Source of the DNA: Primulina eburnea
Taxonomy: Eukaryota > Streptophyta > Magnoliopsida > Lamiales > Gesneriaceae
Direction: 5' to 3'
NCBI RefSeq assembly: GCF_022965805.1
Contig: NC_133101.1
Span: 42,631,642-42,695,641, forward strand
DNA: 64,000 bases
The position numbers were made by a program, and so were the translations under genes. Below the pieces are notes generated by a model. The model did no database searches. It was not told the origin of the DNA and saw only the letters and a list, made by a program, of their open reading frames with translations. Below are positions 22,635 to 34,252 of the stretch, piece by piece; position 1 is the stretch's first letter; every line of letters begins with the position of its first letter.

Positions 22635-23823
22635 ACATACAGAAATAACAACAGCCGGAAACTCCAGCTGAGAACAAATCCCAGTATAAAACATGTATGC
22701 ATGCTGATATATAATCATAAATCATGAATGAAAGCAATAACAATTGGCTCCATAGTCTATGAAACCAATCTATATAAGCATGTAATTCAAATCAAATCAT
22801 GTCTTGACTCGACTCAACTCTAACTCTAGGGATCCCGGTATGAATAAGACGTCGCTGTCTGCCACCTACACTCCCAATCGGGGTGACGGTACGTCTTATT
22901 CCTAGACTTCGTTCATGTCTGTATCGAATGTCTACAATCGGAGGAAGTCTGCTCCTATACGTCTAGAAATTTGGAAAATCTGCCAATGACTCTCCTATCT
23001 TAAATGCATGAATATACATCTATAAATGCATCATCATATCAAAAGATTTGAATATAAATCTATACACAAATCATAATCATATCCAAAGATAAACAACTAT
23101 TCTAGTATGTGATTTTGTTGGGAAACTCAAATTGAATCGCATTTGAGTTGTGTCTTCCCCAAACAAACATTGAATTATACCTTTCGTCGAACAATCTATC
23201 GTAGTCGAAGTCTCGTTATCAAAGTTGCCAATACAAATCTGAAATGGCATGATCAAAGTACATTCTATCAATTTCTAGTCCCCAACACTACATATAGGAC
23301 TCAATATTCAATCTGAATACAATTTGACGGCATAACGGCGTGATCTCGTAATACCGGTCAATACAACACAATATAATCAATATCAACAATTCACAATTCT
23401 CTTAATAACACACTCTAAACTCTGAAATCTGAACATGTTCAATCATATATATGCTGGAATTTCATACGAATCACATACGACATCCAATAATCAATCCGTT
23501 TACGATTCTACAACATTTATAATCTCAAGAACATATTCTAAAACTCAAATCATAATTCCTCTCATATCTGAATTTCGAAACATGTTGAAAATGAATCATA
23601 CTTACATCATTTCGAAGCCCTTGAAGAGAGGAACTCAAAACCGAAATTGGATTTAAGTTTGGATGGCTAAATCTTGCACAAATCAAATTCTAAGCTATGA
23701 AGAAGCTTGTGCCTTTCTTGGAGATATTCTCGGTTCTTGCTTCTGAAACAAAACAATGGAGAGACAACACATTAAGTATGCATGGCCTAGGACACATGGT
23801 TTAATTTTCAATAAACACGTAAG

Positions 23824-24085
23824 ACCGCGGGTGCGGTGGCTTCACCAGCGCGGGTGCGCTCAACTCATGGCATGTCTTTTAATTTCCCAACATTCGACGA
23901 CCGCGGGTGCGGTGTCCATTGGACCGCGGGTGCGGTCATGGCTCGTACTAAAACTCCTACCCTACTGGCCATCAACCGCGGGTGCGGTCATATATCTACC
24001 GCGGGTGCGTTATTGCTTCGGCATCCCCTTCAAAAATTCAGGATTAATGACCGCAGGTGCAGTCCTTTTCTAGGGGCGGGTGCGG
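23824..24085. repeat. GC-rich palindrome array in D 3' LTR
   Basis: Eight or nine CCGCGGGTGCGGT-type cores, several decayed by single C/G to A/T changes. Confidence 0.8.
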
Positions 24086-24278
24086 TTTTCCTTTATTCAA
24101 AACTCTTATTTTATGTCATGCATACTCATATCTTCCGAGTCTCACATCAATGAAGACTAATAATCTCAAGCCTTACATTTCTCCCCTTCTAAGAAATGAT
24201 TTCGCCCTCGAAATCGCAGGTCATTCTATCAAGGAAATTATAATAGGCAATATAATCAAAACTGAATAAATACTTACA

Positions 24279-25998
24279 TCATGTAAATAACTCGGGATAT
24301 CTTTTTCTCATATCTGCTTCTGTCTCCCAAGTCGCTTCCTCGATGCCATGACGACTCCACTGGACTTTCACAAGCGGAATAGTCTTTGTTCTGAGCTGTT
24401 TTTCTTTCCAATTAAGAATCTGTATCTGTTGTTCAACATAACTCAAAGTCTGATCAAGCTCGGCTTCGTCAGGCTGAATGACATGCGACATATCCGGCAT
24501 ATATCTACGCAGCATCGATACATGAAACACGTCATGTATCCCAGATAGAGAAGGAGGAAGAGCCAGTCGATAGGCTCAATCGCCATTCTTTTCAAGAATC
24601 TCGTATGGACCAATGTATCTTGGAGACAACTTCCCGCGTTTGCCAAATCTGACAACGCCTCTAAAAGGGAAATCTTCAAGAATACTCTGTCTCCTGATTC
24701 AAATACTAATGGTCTACGTTTGATATTGGCATATTTGGCTTGCCTATCCTGTGCCGTCTTCATTCTCTTCTGAATGATCTTTATCTTCTCAGTCATTTCT
24801 CGAATCATATCAGGCCCAAGTTCTGGTACCTCAGATATATCATCCCAATATAGAGGAGATCTGCACTTTTTGCCATATAATGCTTCAAACGGTGCCATCT
24901 CTATGCTCGTTTGATAGCTGTTGTTGTACGAGAATTCACAAAGTGGAAGTGAATCTTGCCAACTAGTGCCGAAATCTAGCACTACATCTCTCAACATGTC
25001 TTCTAAGGTCTGGGTAGTTCGCTCTGACTGTCCGACTGTCTGAGGATGATAAGCAGTACTCAGGTGCAATGTCATAACTAAAGCCTGTTGTAAACTGTGC
25101 CAGAAGTGTGAAGTAAATCGTGGATCACGATCTGATACGATCGACTTCGGCACACCATGTAATCTGACTACCTCTCGGACATATATCTTGGCCATCTGAT
25201 TGTGTCTATATGTCATTCTGTATGGAATAAAACAAGCTGATTTGGTCAATCTGTCAATAATGACCCAAATCACATCACAGCCCCGGGATGATCGAGGTAA
25301 CTTCGTCACGAAATCCATGGAAATGTGGTCTCATTTCCATTCACGAATAGACAAACTTTGAAGTAAACCTCCGGGCTTCTTTCTCTCAGCCTTCACCTGT
25401 TGGCAATTGAAGCACTTAGACACAAATTCGGCAATATCTGACTTCATTTGTTTCCACCAGAATGTGCCTTCAGATCGTTGTACATCTTTCGGCCTCCAGG
25501 ATGAATGCTAAACCGACTACAGTGCGCTTCTGATAAAATTTGTTGCTTCAAATCTGCAACATCTGGCACTACAAGACGGTTATTCACATACAGAACAAAA
25601 TCATGTACTCGATATTCAGACTGATGTCCTGATCTGACCATCTGAATCGATTTCTGAACATTCTGATCTGTTCTTTGAGCTTCTTTGATTCTCATAATCA
25701 AGTCTGGCTCAACTTGAATCGAAGCAAGTCGTAGCGGTCTACTATCTGTGTCAAATGCTAAACCAGACAAACAAATATCTTCAACTAAATTCGAAATACC
25801 TATCGTCGGCAAGGATAGTGCACAAACCTTTCGATTCAAGGCATCCGCTGCTGCATTTGACTTCCCTGGATAGTATTTAATTTCGCAATCAAAGTCCTTC
25901 AACAATTCGAGCCATCTGCGCTGTCTCATGTTCAATTCTGACTGAGAAAACAAGTATTTCAGGCTCTTGTGATCAGAATAGATCTCAAATTTCTCACC
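24279..25998 (-). pseudogene. D pol, distal part: RNase H end, integrase, chromodomain
   Basis: Reading leftward: RNase H tail ([30 protein letters not shown]) at 25860-25953. Then an integrase zinc-domain piece ([17 protein letters not shown]) near 25490. Then the integrase core: [13 protein letters not shown] at 25318, [15 protein letters not shown], and [12 protein letters not shown], where TDGQ has become TVGQ. Finally the chromodomain (IEEATWETEADMRKRYPEL) ending with the stop at 24279-24281. Frameshifts lie near 25440 and 24570-24700. Integrase inserts cDNA; the chromodomain is thought to bias insertion to heterochromatin. The 5' part resumes at 28111 beyond solo LTR F. Confidence 0.85.
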
Positions 25999-26122
25999 AT
26001 AAATGTAATGCCCGGAAAATTAATCCCAGTAATCGGTAATTATTGAATTATAATTTGATATGATTATGAAAGGATTAATCGGGACATGAAATACAAGTAC
26101 GTGTGAAAAGTGTGTTGTATAT

Positions 26123-26372
26123 GTGCGAAGGATTCACGCACATGCGCGAGCCAAGGCGCGTACTTGCGCGGACCAGGCAGTAGGCTTCGCGCATATGCGC
26201 GGCGTGACTGCGCGCATATGCACGAAGGAGGCAGTAGGGTGCCACGAGATGAAATTCCCCTCGCGCACATGTGCCGATTGATGCGCGCATGTGCGCGAGG
26301 CGATGGAAGCAACACGCGCTGAGACACTAGTCTCGCGCATATGCGCGAAGACATGCGCGCATATGCGCGAGA
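26123..26372. repeat. CGCGCATATGCGCG palindrome array in F
   Basis: About ten copies of the perfect or near-perfect palindrome CGCGCATATGCGCG or its variant CGCACATGTGCG. It is the third unrelated GC-palindrome class at the same LTR position. Overlapping frames on both strands encode only AHMREAYAR-like repeat text. Confidence 0.85.
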
Positions 26373-26410
26373 AGATTTGGGCAAATTCTTGAGATGCCAC
26401 GTATCATGTG

Positions 26411-26440
26411 CATGCGAGATATATATATAAATATATATAC
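26411..26440 (+). promoter_or_regulatory. Putative F LTR core promoter
   Basis: CATGCG (26411-26416) followed by a long TATA-rich run, downstream of the palindrome array. Confidence 0.45.
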
Positions 26441-27271
26441 ATATAGAATTTGCTCAGAGAAAAGAAGTGGAAGCCGAGGAAAGTTTCGTTCTTGTGGATT
26501 CAAAATTCCGCCGTGCAATATCCGTCTGTCCAAATCATAATCCGACTTCGGTACTGTAATCCTATCGACGTAGGCTACAACTGGACGTAAGTTTTGCTAC
26601 GTTTTGACATGCTTGGGAATTATGCTATTGTCAGAATTAAATAGGATTCATATATGATGTTCTTGAAATGTTAGACATCGTAAAATCGAAGTCAGATTAA
26701 GAAATAGACTGATTATGGAATTGTTATGATTTTCTGATTATAATCAGTTGCTATTGGACAGATATGGATTATGGATTGATTATAGATTGAATTGGATATA
26801 GGTTATGGATTGTAACTGTTATCTAGTGATGTTGTATTGACGGGAATATTGAGATTGTACAGTTATGCCGTCAATTGTGAATTAAATCCAGATTGATCAA
26901 GATTGTTATGGAATTGACTGGTATATTGATATGAGACTATTGATATTGTCAGTACCAGACAGGCTTTGAGTTCAGGACTTTGACTGAGCGGGAAACCGAG
27001 ACTGCAACGAAAGGTATAAGTCAATGTGGTATTGGGAGATGGACTTGAGTCGGTTTAGACTTGGGTTTCCCTAAATCACATACTTTACTTTATTGCATTG
27101 ATATTTGCATTGATTGATTTATGTACTCGTTCTCTTGACTTTAGACAGCAGGTATTAGAGGAGTCATCTTATGACAGAAGTGCCGTTAGTGGTGGGATCA
27201 CCACGGACACATTGCACGATGTCACAAGATGGTGTATTGGCGGATGTGCCAAAGTCTGTCACTGGATGTTT

Positions 27272-27580
27272 GGCTATCAATGTGGATAGGATGGTGGCTT
27301 TTTCTATTACTGTTAATCAGTATGGTATCGATGTGGATAGATTAGTAGCTCTTCTATTACTGTTAATCGATGTCATATCGATGTGGATAGAATTAGAGTT
27401 GCTTCTATTACTGTTAATCGATGCTATATTGATGTGGATAGAATAATAGCTTCCTCTATTACTGGTAATCGATACCGTATCGATGTGAATAGAACTGGAG
27501 TCTTTTCTATTACTGTTGATCGATACCATATCGACGTGGATAGAACTGGAGTCTTTTCTATCACTGTTAGTCGATATACG
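27272..27580 (+). repeat. ~50-bp minisatellite in F, six units
   Basis: GATGTGGATAGA recurs at about 27281, 27331, 27381, 27431, 27480 and 27532. Each unit also contains TTCTATTACTGTTAATCGAT. It occupies the place taken by the 20-bp minisatellite in H LTRs. Confidence 0.85.
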
Positions 27581-27773
27581 CATGCCAACATCTGGAAACC
27601 GGGATCCCTAGACTAGGATTGAGTCTAGTCTGCATTATGATTGATGTCGACAGTTTGATTTGAGATTGTTTATGTTTCAGATTTTGATACATATTCATGT
27701 TACCTGATTACATGCTTTATATTGTTTATATGATTGCATGTTTCATTGATTTATACTGGGGATTATATTCTCA

Positions 27774-27820
27774 CCGGTATATCCGGCTGTTGTCTTGTCT
27801 GTATGTGTATTTGACAACAG
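27774..27820 (+). other. Conserved double stem-loop in F
   Basis: CCGGTATATCCGG (27774-27786), then CTGTTGTC (27787-27794) with GACAACAG (27813-27820). Confidence 0.6.
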
Positions 27821-28110
27821 GGGGGACAGGTCCAGGGTCGAGGAGATGAAGAGCTAGATCGTGATTAGAGTGGTGGCACCGGACTTGGACTAGATGTAGG
27901 GTTAAACACTTGACTTTAGTTTAAACCCTAGTTTGAATAAATGTTGAAATACAGGATTTGTATTTTATATACTGATATGTATATATGTTTTAATTTCACT
28001 ACGTTCCGCACTTTAAAAAGAAAAAAAAAATTTAGACCCTGTGTTATAATTGATTTATTAGTCCCAAAGATGATTTAGAACTGGATTAGCGTCCGGGTCC
28101 CCACAATAAA

Positions 28111-29122
28111 GAGAGTGACGCAAAATCTATAATGCAAATACAATGGCCGCCAATTCGAGATCATGAATTGGGTACCGAGTCTCGTGAGTCTTCAACTGTC
28201 TCGAGGCATATGCGATCACATGTCCTCGCTGCATAAGAACAAATCCTAGCCCTCTGTGAGATGCGTCACAATATACAACGAAATCACCAGTACCTGAAGG
28301 AATCATCAAGACAGGTGCACTGGTCAGCCTCTTCTCCAACTCTAGGAAGCTAGACTCACAATCCTCAGACCACACAAACGGCGTATTCTTCTGTGTCAAC
28401 TGGGTAATCGGCTTCGCAGTACTGGAGAAATCTTTGATGAATCGTCTATAATAACCTGCCAGACCCATGAAACTGCGTATCTCTGGCACAAAAGTCGGTC
28501 TTGGCCAACTGATTTCAGCTTCAACTTTACTTGGATCTACAGAAATACCGTATCCAGATACGATATGACCCAAGAAGACAACATGTCTCAGTCAAAACTC
28601 ACAATTTGACAGTTTAGCATACAGTCTTTCATTTCTCAGTGTTTGCAACACAATTCTCAAATGATCAGCATGTTCAGTCATACTCTTGGAATACACCAAA
28701 ATATCATCGATAAAAACAATCACAAACTCATCTAAATACCTCTGAAAAACTTGGTTCATCAATCCCATAAACACCGCGGGAGCTTTCGTTAAACCAAAAG
28801 GCATGTCAATAAATTCGTAATGTCCATACCTGGTTCGGAATGCTGTCTTCGGTATATCAACATCTCGAACTCTGAGCTGGTGATATCCCGATCGCAAATT
28901 AATCTTGGAATAGACAGATGATCCCTGTAATTGATCAAATAAGTCATCTATACGAGGCAAAGGATACTTATTCTTTATCGTTGCCTTGTTCAGTTGCCTG
29001 TAGTCTATACACAATCTCATCGAACCATCTTTCTTTCGCACAAATAACACTGGTGCACCCCAAGGAGATACACTAGGTCGGATATATCCCTTGGCCAACA
29101 AATCTTCTAACTGCGCTTTCAA
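28111..29122 (-). pseudogene. D reverse transcriptase and RNase H (5' part), broken
   Basis: Leftward from 29122: RT with [12 protein letters not shown], motif A reading [23 protein letters not shown] and the [10 protein letters not shown] box. The normally catalytic Asp of motif A is Asn (codon 28898-28900). The frame ends at a TGA (28592-28594) replacing the Trp codon after CEF. 28127-28573 continues in frame into the RT thumb and RNase H ([20 protein letters not shown]), to the F insertion. Both defects are shared with C. This RT cannot have worked as written. Confidence 0.88.
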
Positions 29123-30923
29123 TTCTTTAAATCTATCGGCGCCATCCTATACGGAGCTCTCGAAATAGGAACGGTACCTGGCACAAGATCTATGCTGAAA
29201 TCTACTTCTCGAACTGGAGGTAACCCTGGAATCTCGTCAGGAAATACATCTGCAAACTCCCGTACTACTTGCAAATCTGCCAATGTCGGGCTCGATTTCT
29301 GTAGATCTACAGAATAAACAAGGAACCCTTCTGCTCCTTTCTGTAACAATCTACTCATAGTCAGAGCAGACACTAAGGGAATCCGAGATCTGGAACCCTT
29401 ACCATAGAATTTCCATCCTTCTGTCATTCCAGGTCTGAATCTGACAATCTTGTGAAAATAGTCTACGGTGGCTCTGTACTTGGTTAACATGTCAATCCCG
29501 ACAATACAATCAAAAACAGATAAGCCAAGTACAACACAGTCTAAATCAATCTCATGCCCCTCAAACTGTAGTATACAATGTCTAACTGAAGTCACAGATA
29601 TCAAACCACTTCCCAACTGAGAAGAAATAGACACTACAGTAGACAATGTCTCGACAGGCAATGCATGTGTCAATGCAAAATGCTCAGAAATAAATGTATG
29701 GGAGGAACCTATGTCTATCAACACATATGCAGGATAACCGCAAAGAAAACAGTTACCTGCAATCACATCGTCTGGTGCATCCTGGGCCTGCTCCTCTGTC
29801 AGTGCGAAAACTCTAGCCTGCTGTCTAGGAGGTTGACTTACTGTCTGGCTAACTCCTGGTCTCTGCTGGGACTGTGCAGATGGTGGTTGAAATGAATGTA
29901 CATATGTCTGTCTCTCAACCTGAGGCACTGATGCAGATGACCCTGCACTCTGGGATCGCTGTGCACCTCTCTGGGGACAAACTCTGGCAAAGTGTCCCAG
30001 CTGTCTACAAATATTGCATAGGCCCATCACTCCTTGACACTGCTCAGTGGCATGCCTGCCTCCATAAGAAGTACAGTACACACCTGTATACTTCTGTACT
30101 TTGGCCAGGACCTCTCTGTCATTGACTCACTGGAGCTCGACGAACTGCTCCCTGATTTCTTGAACTGTCTACCCTTGGCTTTCAGAAATCCTTCTTGCCA
30201 CTACTACTGCTTCCACTATCAAATAGAGGAGGAGGTGGTGGAAACTGGGCGGCGGGCTGTGGCGGTCTCTGACTCTGAGCACTATAAGAAGCTGCTCGCT
30301 GCCTAATCAAGCCAGCCTCTGCTCCTTTCGCTCTGTTCAGTGCATCAGAAAAGGTATTGGGTCGTCCCGTGTTCACCAAGGTGAAGATATCAAGGTTTAA
30401 GCCATTGATGAACTGATCGGCGACCGCTTCATCGTTTCCTGCCACGTGGGGTGCAAACCGAAGCAAGGAAGCAAACTTGGCAACGTATTCTTCAATGTTC
30501 AATTGCCCTTGTCGTAGATTTGCAAATTCTGCCCCTTTATCCTTTCGATATGACACTGGAAAGAAACGTTGATAAAATTCATCTTTAAATACTTTCCAGG
30601 TAATATCAATACCTCTATGCTCCAATGCTCGTTTCTTTGTAAGCCACCAACTCTTGGCCACTTCATTGCAACTGATGCCCAATTAATTTCACTCTTCTTT
30701 CATCTGTATATGCAAGAGATTCAAACAACATCTCTATATCGTCTAGCCAGCTCTCGCAATCCACTGCATTTTATGTCCCTCTCAGAGTCTGGGGTCGGAA
30801 AGACTGAAACCGTTTCAATAAAGTCTCCATTGGTGTAGCAGTCACGTCCATCTGAGTATCGGACGTACTACCTTGTTCTGGCACTTGACCTGCATCCGGT
30901 TGTGGTATTCTTCTAGGCGGCAT
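29119..30923 (-). pseudogene. D gag and protease, broken
   Basis: ATG at 30921-30923 (MPPRRIPQPDAG...). A TAA at 30771-30773 ends it early. Gag-domain text then spans 30182-30682 (WWLTKKRALEHRG, FYQRFFPVSYR, NIEEYVAKF). 29119-30081 carries the CCHC knuckle (CNICRQLGHFARVC), then protease with IDIGSSHTFIS in place of IDTGASHTFIS, so the active-site Thr is changed. It runs to the RT linker ([16 protein letters not shown]). Gag would build the particle; no intact product is possible. Confidence 0.85.
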
Positions 30924-31183
30924 ATCTGATTATCAAAAGATTAGTACACAATCTATATACAATCTGTCTCAGCCCTCATCTGATCATATACCTCTGATCC
31001 AGAATCGGTTCTGATTCAGTCTTGACAATTATATGCTGTAAATCAACTCAGATACAATACAACATTTAATAGGGAAAGCAATAAATCATGCTAGAACATC
31101 AAAAGCAAGGAAGATGACTCAATCTACCCCGCTCATTCTAATCTATCTCAGTTTATAGAACCTACTGCTCTGATATCACCTGT
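30924..31183 (-). other. PBS and leader of D
   Basis: The complement of the PBS is 31167-31178 (GCTCTGATATCA), with one mismatch to the initiator-tRNA-Met PBS. The leader to the gag ATG has no frame of note. Confidence 0.8.
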
Positions 31184-33031
31184 TGTGGGGACCCGGGCTC
31201 TAACTCAATTCTTTTGGGATTAATCGGATCATTATTATAAAATGCGGGTCAAAATTTTTCTTTTTAACATTAATTCAAATGTATATAACTCAAGCACAAC
31301 ATTGTTCTATATTTATTTCATTACAAAAAATATAATATACATGTCTTGTTTCATCCATATTCTACAAACCAATAATTAAATACAGTACATGTCAAAAGTA
31401 CAACTATTAGTTTATCTGCTACGCCCGTGATCACCACGCTATATCCATCTCTCATCTCTGTCGCGACCCTGATCCTGCCCCACCTGTTGTTATGCACACA
31501 TACAGACATAACAATAGCCGGAAACTCCGGTGAGAACAAATCCCAGTATAAAACATGTATGCATGCTGATACATAATCATAAATCATGAATGGAAGCAAT
31601 AACAATAGGCTCCATAGTCTATGAAACCAATCTATATAAGCATGCAATTCAAATCAAATCATGTCTTGACTCGACTCGACTCTAACTCTAGGGATTTCGG
31701 TATGAATAAGACGTCGTTGTCTGCCACCTACCCTCCCAATCGGGGTGACGGTACGTCTTATTCCTAGACTTCGGTCATGTCTGTATCGAATGTCTACAAT
31801 CGGAGGAAGTCTGCTCCTATGCGTCGATACACCGAACGTCTAGAAGTTTGGCAAATCTGCTAATGACTATCCTATCTTAAATGCATGAATATACATCTAT
31901 AAATGCATCATCATATCAAAAGATTTGAATATAAATAAATACACAAATCATAATCATATCCAAAGATAAACAACTATTCTAGTATGTGATTTTGTTGGGA
32001 AACTCAAATTGAATTTCATTTGAGTTGTGTCTTCCCCAAACAAACATTGAATTATACCTTTCGTCGAACAATCTGTCGTAGTCGAAGTCTCGCTATCAAA
32101 GTTTCCAATACAAATCTGAAATGGCATGATCAAAGTACATTATATCAATTTCTAGTCCCCAACACTACATATAGGACTCAATATTCAATCTGAATACAAT
32201 TTGACGGCATAACGGCGTGATCTCGTAATACCGGTCAATACAACACAATATAATCAATATCAACTATTCACCATTCTCTTCATAACACACTCTAAACTCT
32301 GAAATCTGAACATGTTCAATCATATATATGCTGGAATTTCATACGAATCACATACGACATCCGATAATCAATCCGTTTAAGATTCTACAACATTTATAAT
32401 CTCAAGAACATATTCTAAAACTCAAATCATAATTCCTCTCATATCTGAATTTCGAAACATGTTGAAAATGAATCATACTTACATCCTTTCGAAGCCCTTG
32501 AAGAGAGGAACTCCAAACCGAAATTGGATTTAAGTTTGGATGGCTAAATCTTGCACAAATAAAATTCTAAGCTTTGAAGAAGCTTGTGCCTTTCTTGGAG
32601 ATATTCTCGGTTCTTGCTTCTGAAACAAAAAGATGGAGAGACAACACATTAAGTATGCATGGCCTAGGACACATGGTTTAATTTTCAATAAACACGTAAG
32701 ACCGCAGGTGCGGTGGCTTCACAAGCGCGGGTGCGCTCAACTCACGGCATGTCTTTTAATTTCCCAACATTCGACGACCGCGGGTGCGGTCATGGTTCGT
32801 ACTAAAACTCCTACCCTACTGGCCATCAACCGCGGGTGCGGTCATATATCTACCGCGGGTGCGTTATTGCTTCGGCATCTCCTTCAAAAATTCAGGATTA
32901 ATGACCTCAGGTTCAGTCCTTTTCTAGGCGCGGGTGCGGTTTTCCTTTATTCAAAACTCTTATTTTATGCCATGCATACTCATATCTTCCGAGTCTCACA
33001 TCAATGAAGACTAATAATCTCAAGCCTTACA
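31184..33031 (-). mobile_element. Middle LTR shared by C (3') and D (5')
   Basis: 1848 bp. To its left is the D PBS and leader; to its right is the polypurine complement and pol end of C. It therefore serves as both the 3' LTR of C and the 5' LTR of D, with no target duplication on either side. Array at 32701-32941; double stem-loop at 31484-31530 (CTGTTGTTATG with CATAACAATAG, and CCGGAAACTCCGG). Confidence 0.9.
32701..32941. repeat. GC-rich palindrome array in middle LTR
   Basis: Seven or so CCGCGGGTGCGGT-type cores. One segment present in the D 3' LTR is missing (near 32790). Confidence 0.8.
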
Positions 33032-33133
33032 TTTCTCCTCTTCTAAGAAATGATTTCGTCCCTCGAAATCCTAGGTCATTCTATCAAGGAAAGTATAATA
33101 GGCAGTATAATCAAAACTGAATAAATACTTACA

Positions 33134-34247
33134 TCATATAAATAACTCGGGATATCTTTGTCTCATATCTACTTCTGTCTCCCAAGTCGCTTCCTCGATG
33201 CCATGACGACTCCACTGGACTTTCACAAGCGGAATAGTCTTCTTTCTGAGCTGTTTTTCTTCCCGATTAAGAATCTGTATCTGTTGTTCAACATAACTCA
33301 AAGTCTGATCAAGCTCGGCTTCGTCGGGCTGAATGACATGCGAAATATCCGGAATATATCTACGTAGCATCGTTACATGAAACACGTCATGTATCCCAGA
33401 TAGAGAAGGAGGAAGAGCCAGTCGATAGGCTCTATCGTCAATCTTTTCAAGAATCTCGTATGGACCAATGTATCTAGGGGACAACTTCCCGCGTTTGCCA
33501 AATCTGACAACGCCTCTAAAAGGGAAATCTTCAAGAATACTCTGTCTCCTGATTCAAATACTAATGGTCTACGTTTGATATTGGCATATTTGGCTTGCCT
33601 ATCCTGTGGCCGTTTTCATTCTCTTCTGAATGATCTTTATCTTCTCAGTCATTTCTCGAATCATATCAGGCCCAAGTTCTGGTACCTCAGATATATCATC
33701 CCAATATAGAGGAGATCTGCACTTTTTGTCATATAATGCTTCAAACGGTGCCATCTCTATGCTCGTTTGATAGCTGTTGTTGTACGAGAATTCACAAAGT
33801 GGAAGTGAATCTTGCCAACTAGTGCCGAAATCTAGCACTACATCTCTCAACATGTCCTCTAAGGTCTGGATAGTTCGCTCTGACTGTCCGACTGTCTGAT
33901 GATGATAAGCAGTACTCAGGTGCAATGTCATACCTAAAGCCTGTTGTAAACTGTGCCAGAAGTGTGAAGTAAATCTTGGATCACGATCTGATACGATCGA
34001 CTTCGGGACACCATGTAATCTAGACTACCTCTCGGACATATATCTCGGCCATCTGATCGTGTCTATATGTCATTCTGTATGGAATAAAACAAGCTGATTT
34101 GGTCAATCTGTCAATAATGACCCAAATCACATCACAACCCCGGGATGATCGAGGTAACTTCGTCACGAAATCCATGGAAATGTGGTCCCATTTCCATTCA
34201 CGAATAGACAAACTTTGAAGTAAACCTCCGGGCTTCTTTCTCTCAGC
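33134..34247 (-). pseudogene. C integrase core and chromodomain (distal to B), broken
   Basis: Continues C pol on the left side of B. Leftward: [13 protein letters not shown] near 34170, a frameshift near 34020, [10 protein letters not shown] near 33990, [13 protein letters not shown] at 33900 (TVGQ shared with D), [17 protein letters not shown], a shift near 33600, then LSPRYIGPYEILEKI and the chromodomain (IEEATWETEVDMRQRYPEL) to the stop at 33134. The integrase zinc domain lies beyond B at 50499-50580. Confidence 0.85.
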
Positions 34248-34252
34248 CTTCA

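Larger units (their letters stand above)
20346..24177 (-). mobile_element. D 3' LTR (split by solo LTR E)
   Basis: About 1857 bp after removing E and one target copy. The terminal TGTGGGGAC is altered to TGTGGTGAC here. It contains the GC array at 23824-24085. The double stem-loop has its left arm at 20646-20656 and its right arm near 22644-22654, because E sits in the loop. Confidence 0.88.
26004..28105 (+). mobile_element. Solo LTR F (Ty3/gypsy, H-like)
   Basis: 2102 bp, TGTAATGCCCGG to GGTCCCCACA, inserted in the RNase H segment of D with a perfect ATAAA duplication (25999-26003 and 28106-28110). No PBS or internal sequence, so it is the product of LTR-LTR recombination. Modules in order: a CGCGCATATGCGCG array, CATGCG plus TATA (26411-26440), a 50-bp minisatellite, and the double stem-loop (27774-27820). 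Confidence 0.92.

Noticed and set aside
23824..24085. CRISPR-like look of regularly spaced short repeats
   Set aside because: Repeats are only 12-14 bp, spacing is irregular, the setting is a plant LTR, and there are no cas genes.
26064..26400. Overlapping Arg/Ala/His-rich frames on both strands in LTR F
   Set aside because: They are translations of the CGCGCATATGCGCG array, open in all frames.
31184..33031. Middle LTR as a separate insertion or solo LTR
   Set aside because: It is flanked by the D leader/PBS on one side and the C polypurine tract on the other, with no target duplication, so it is part of the tandem structure.
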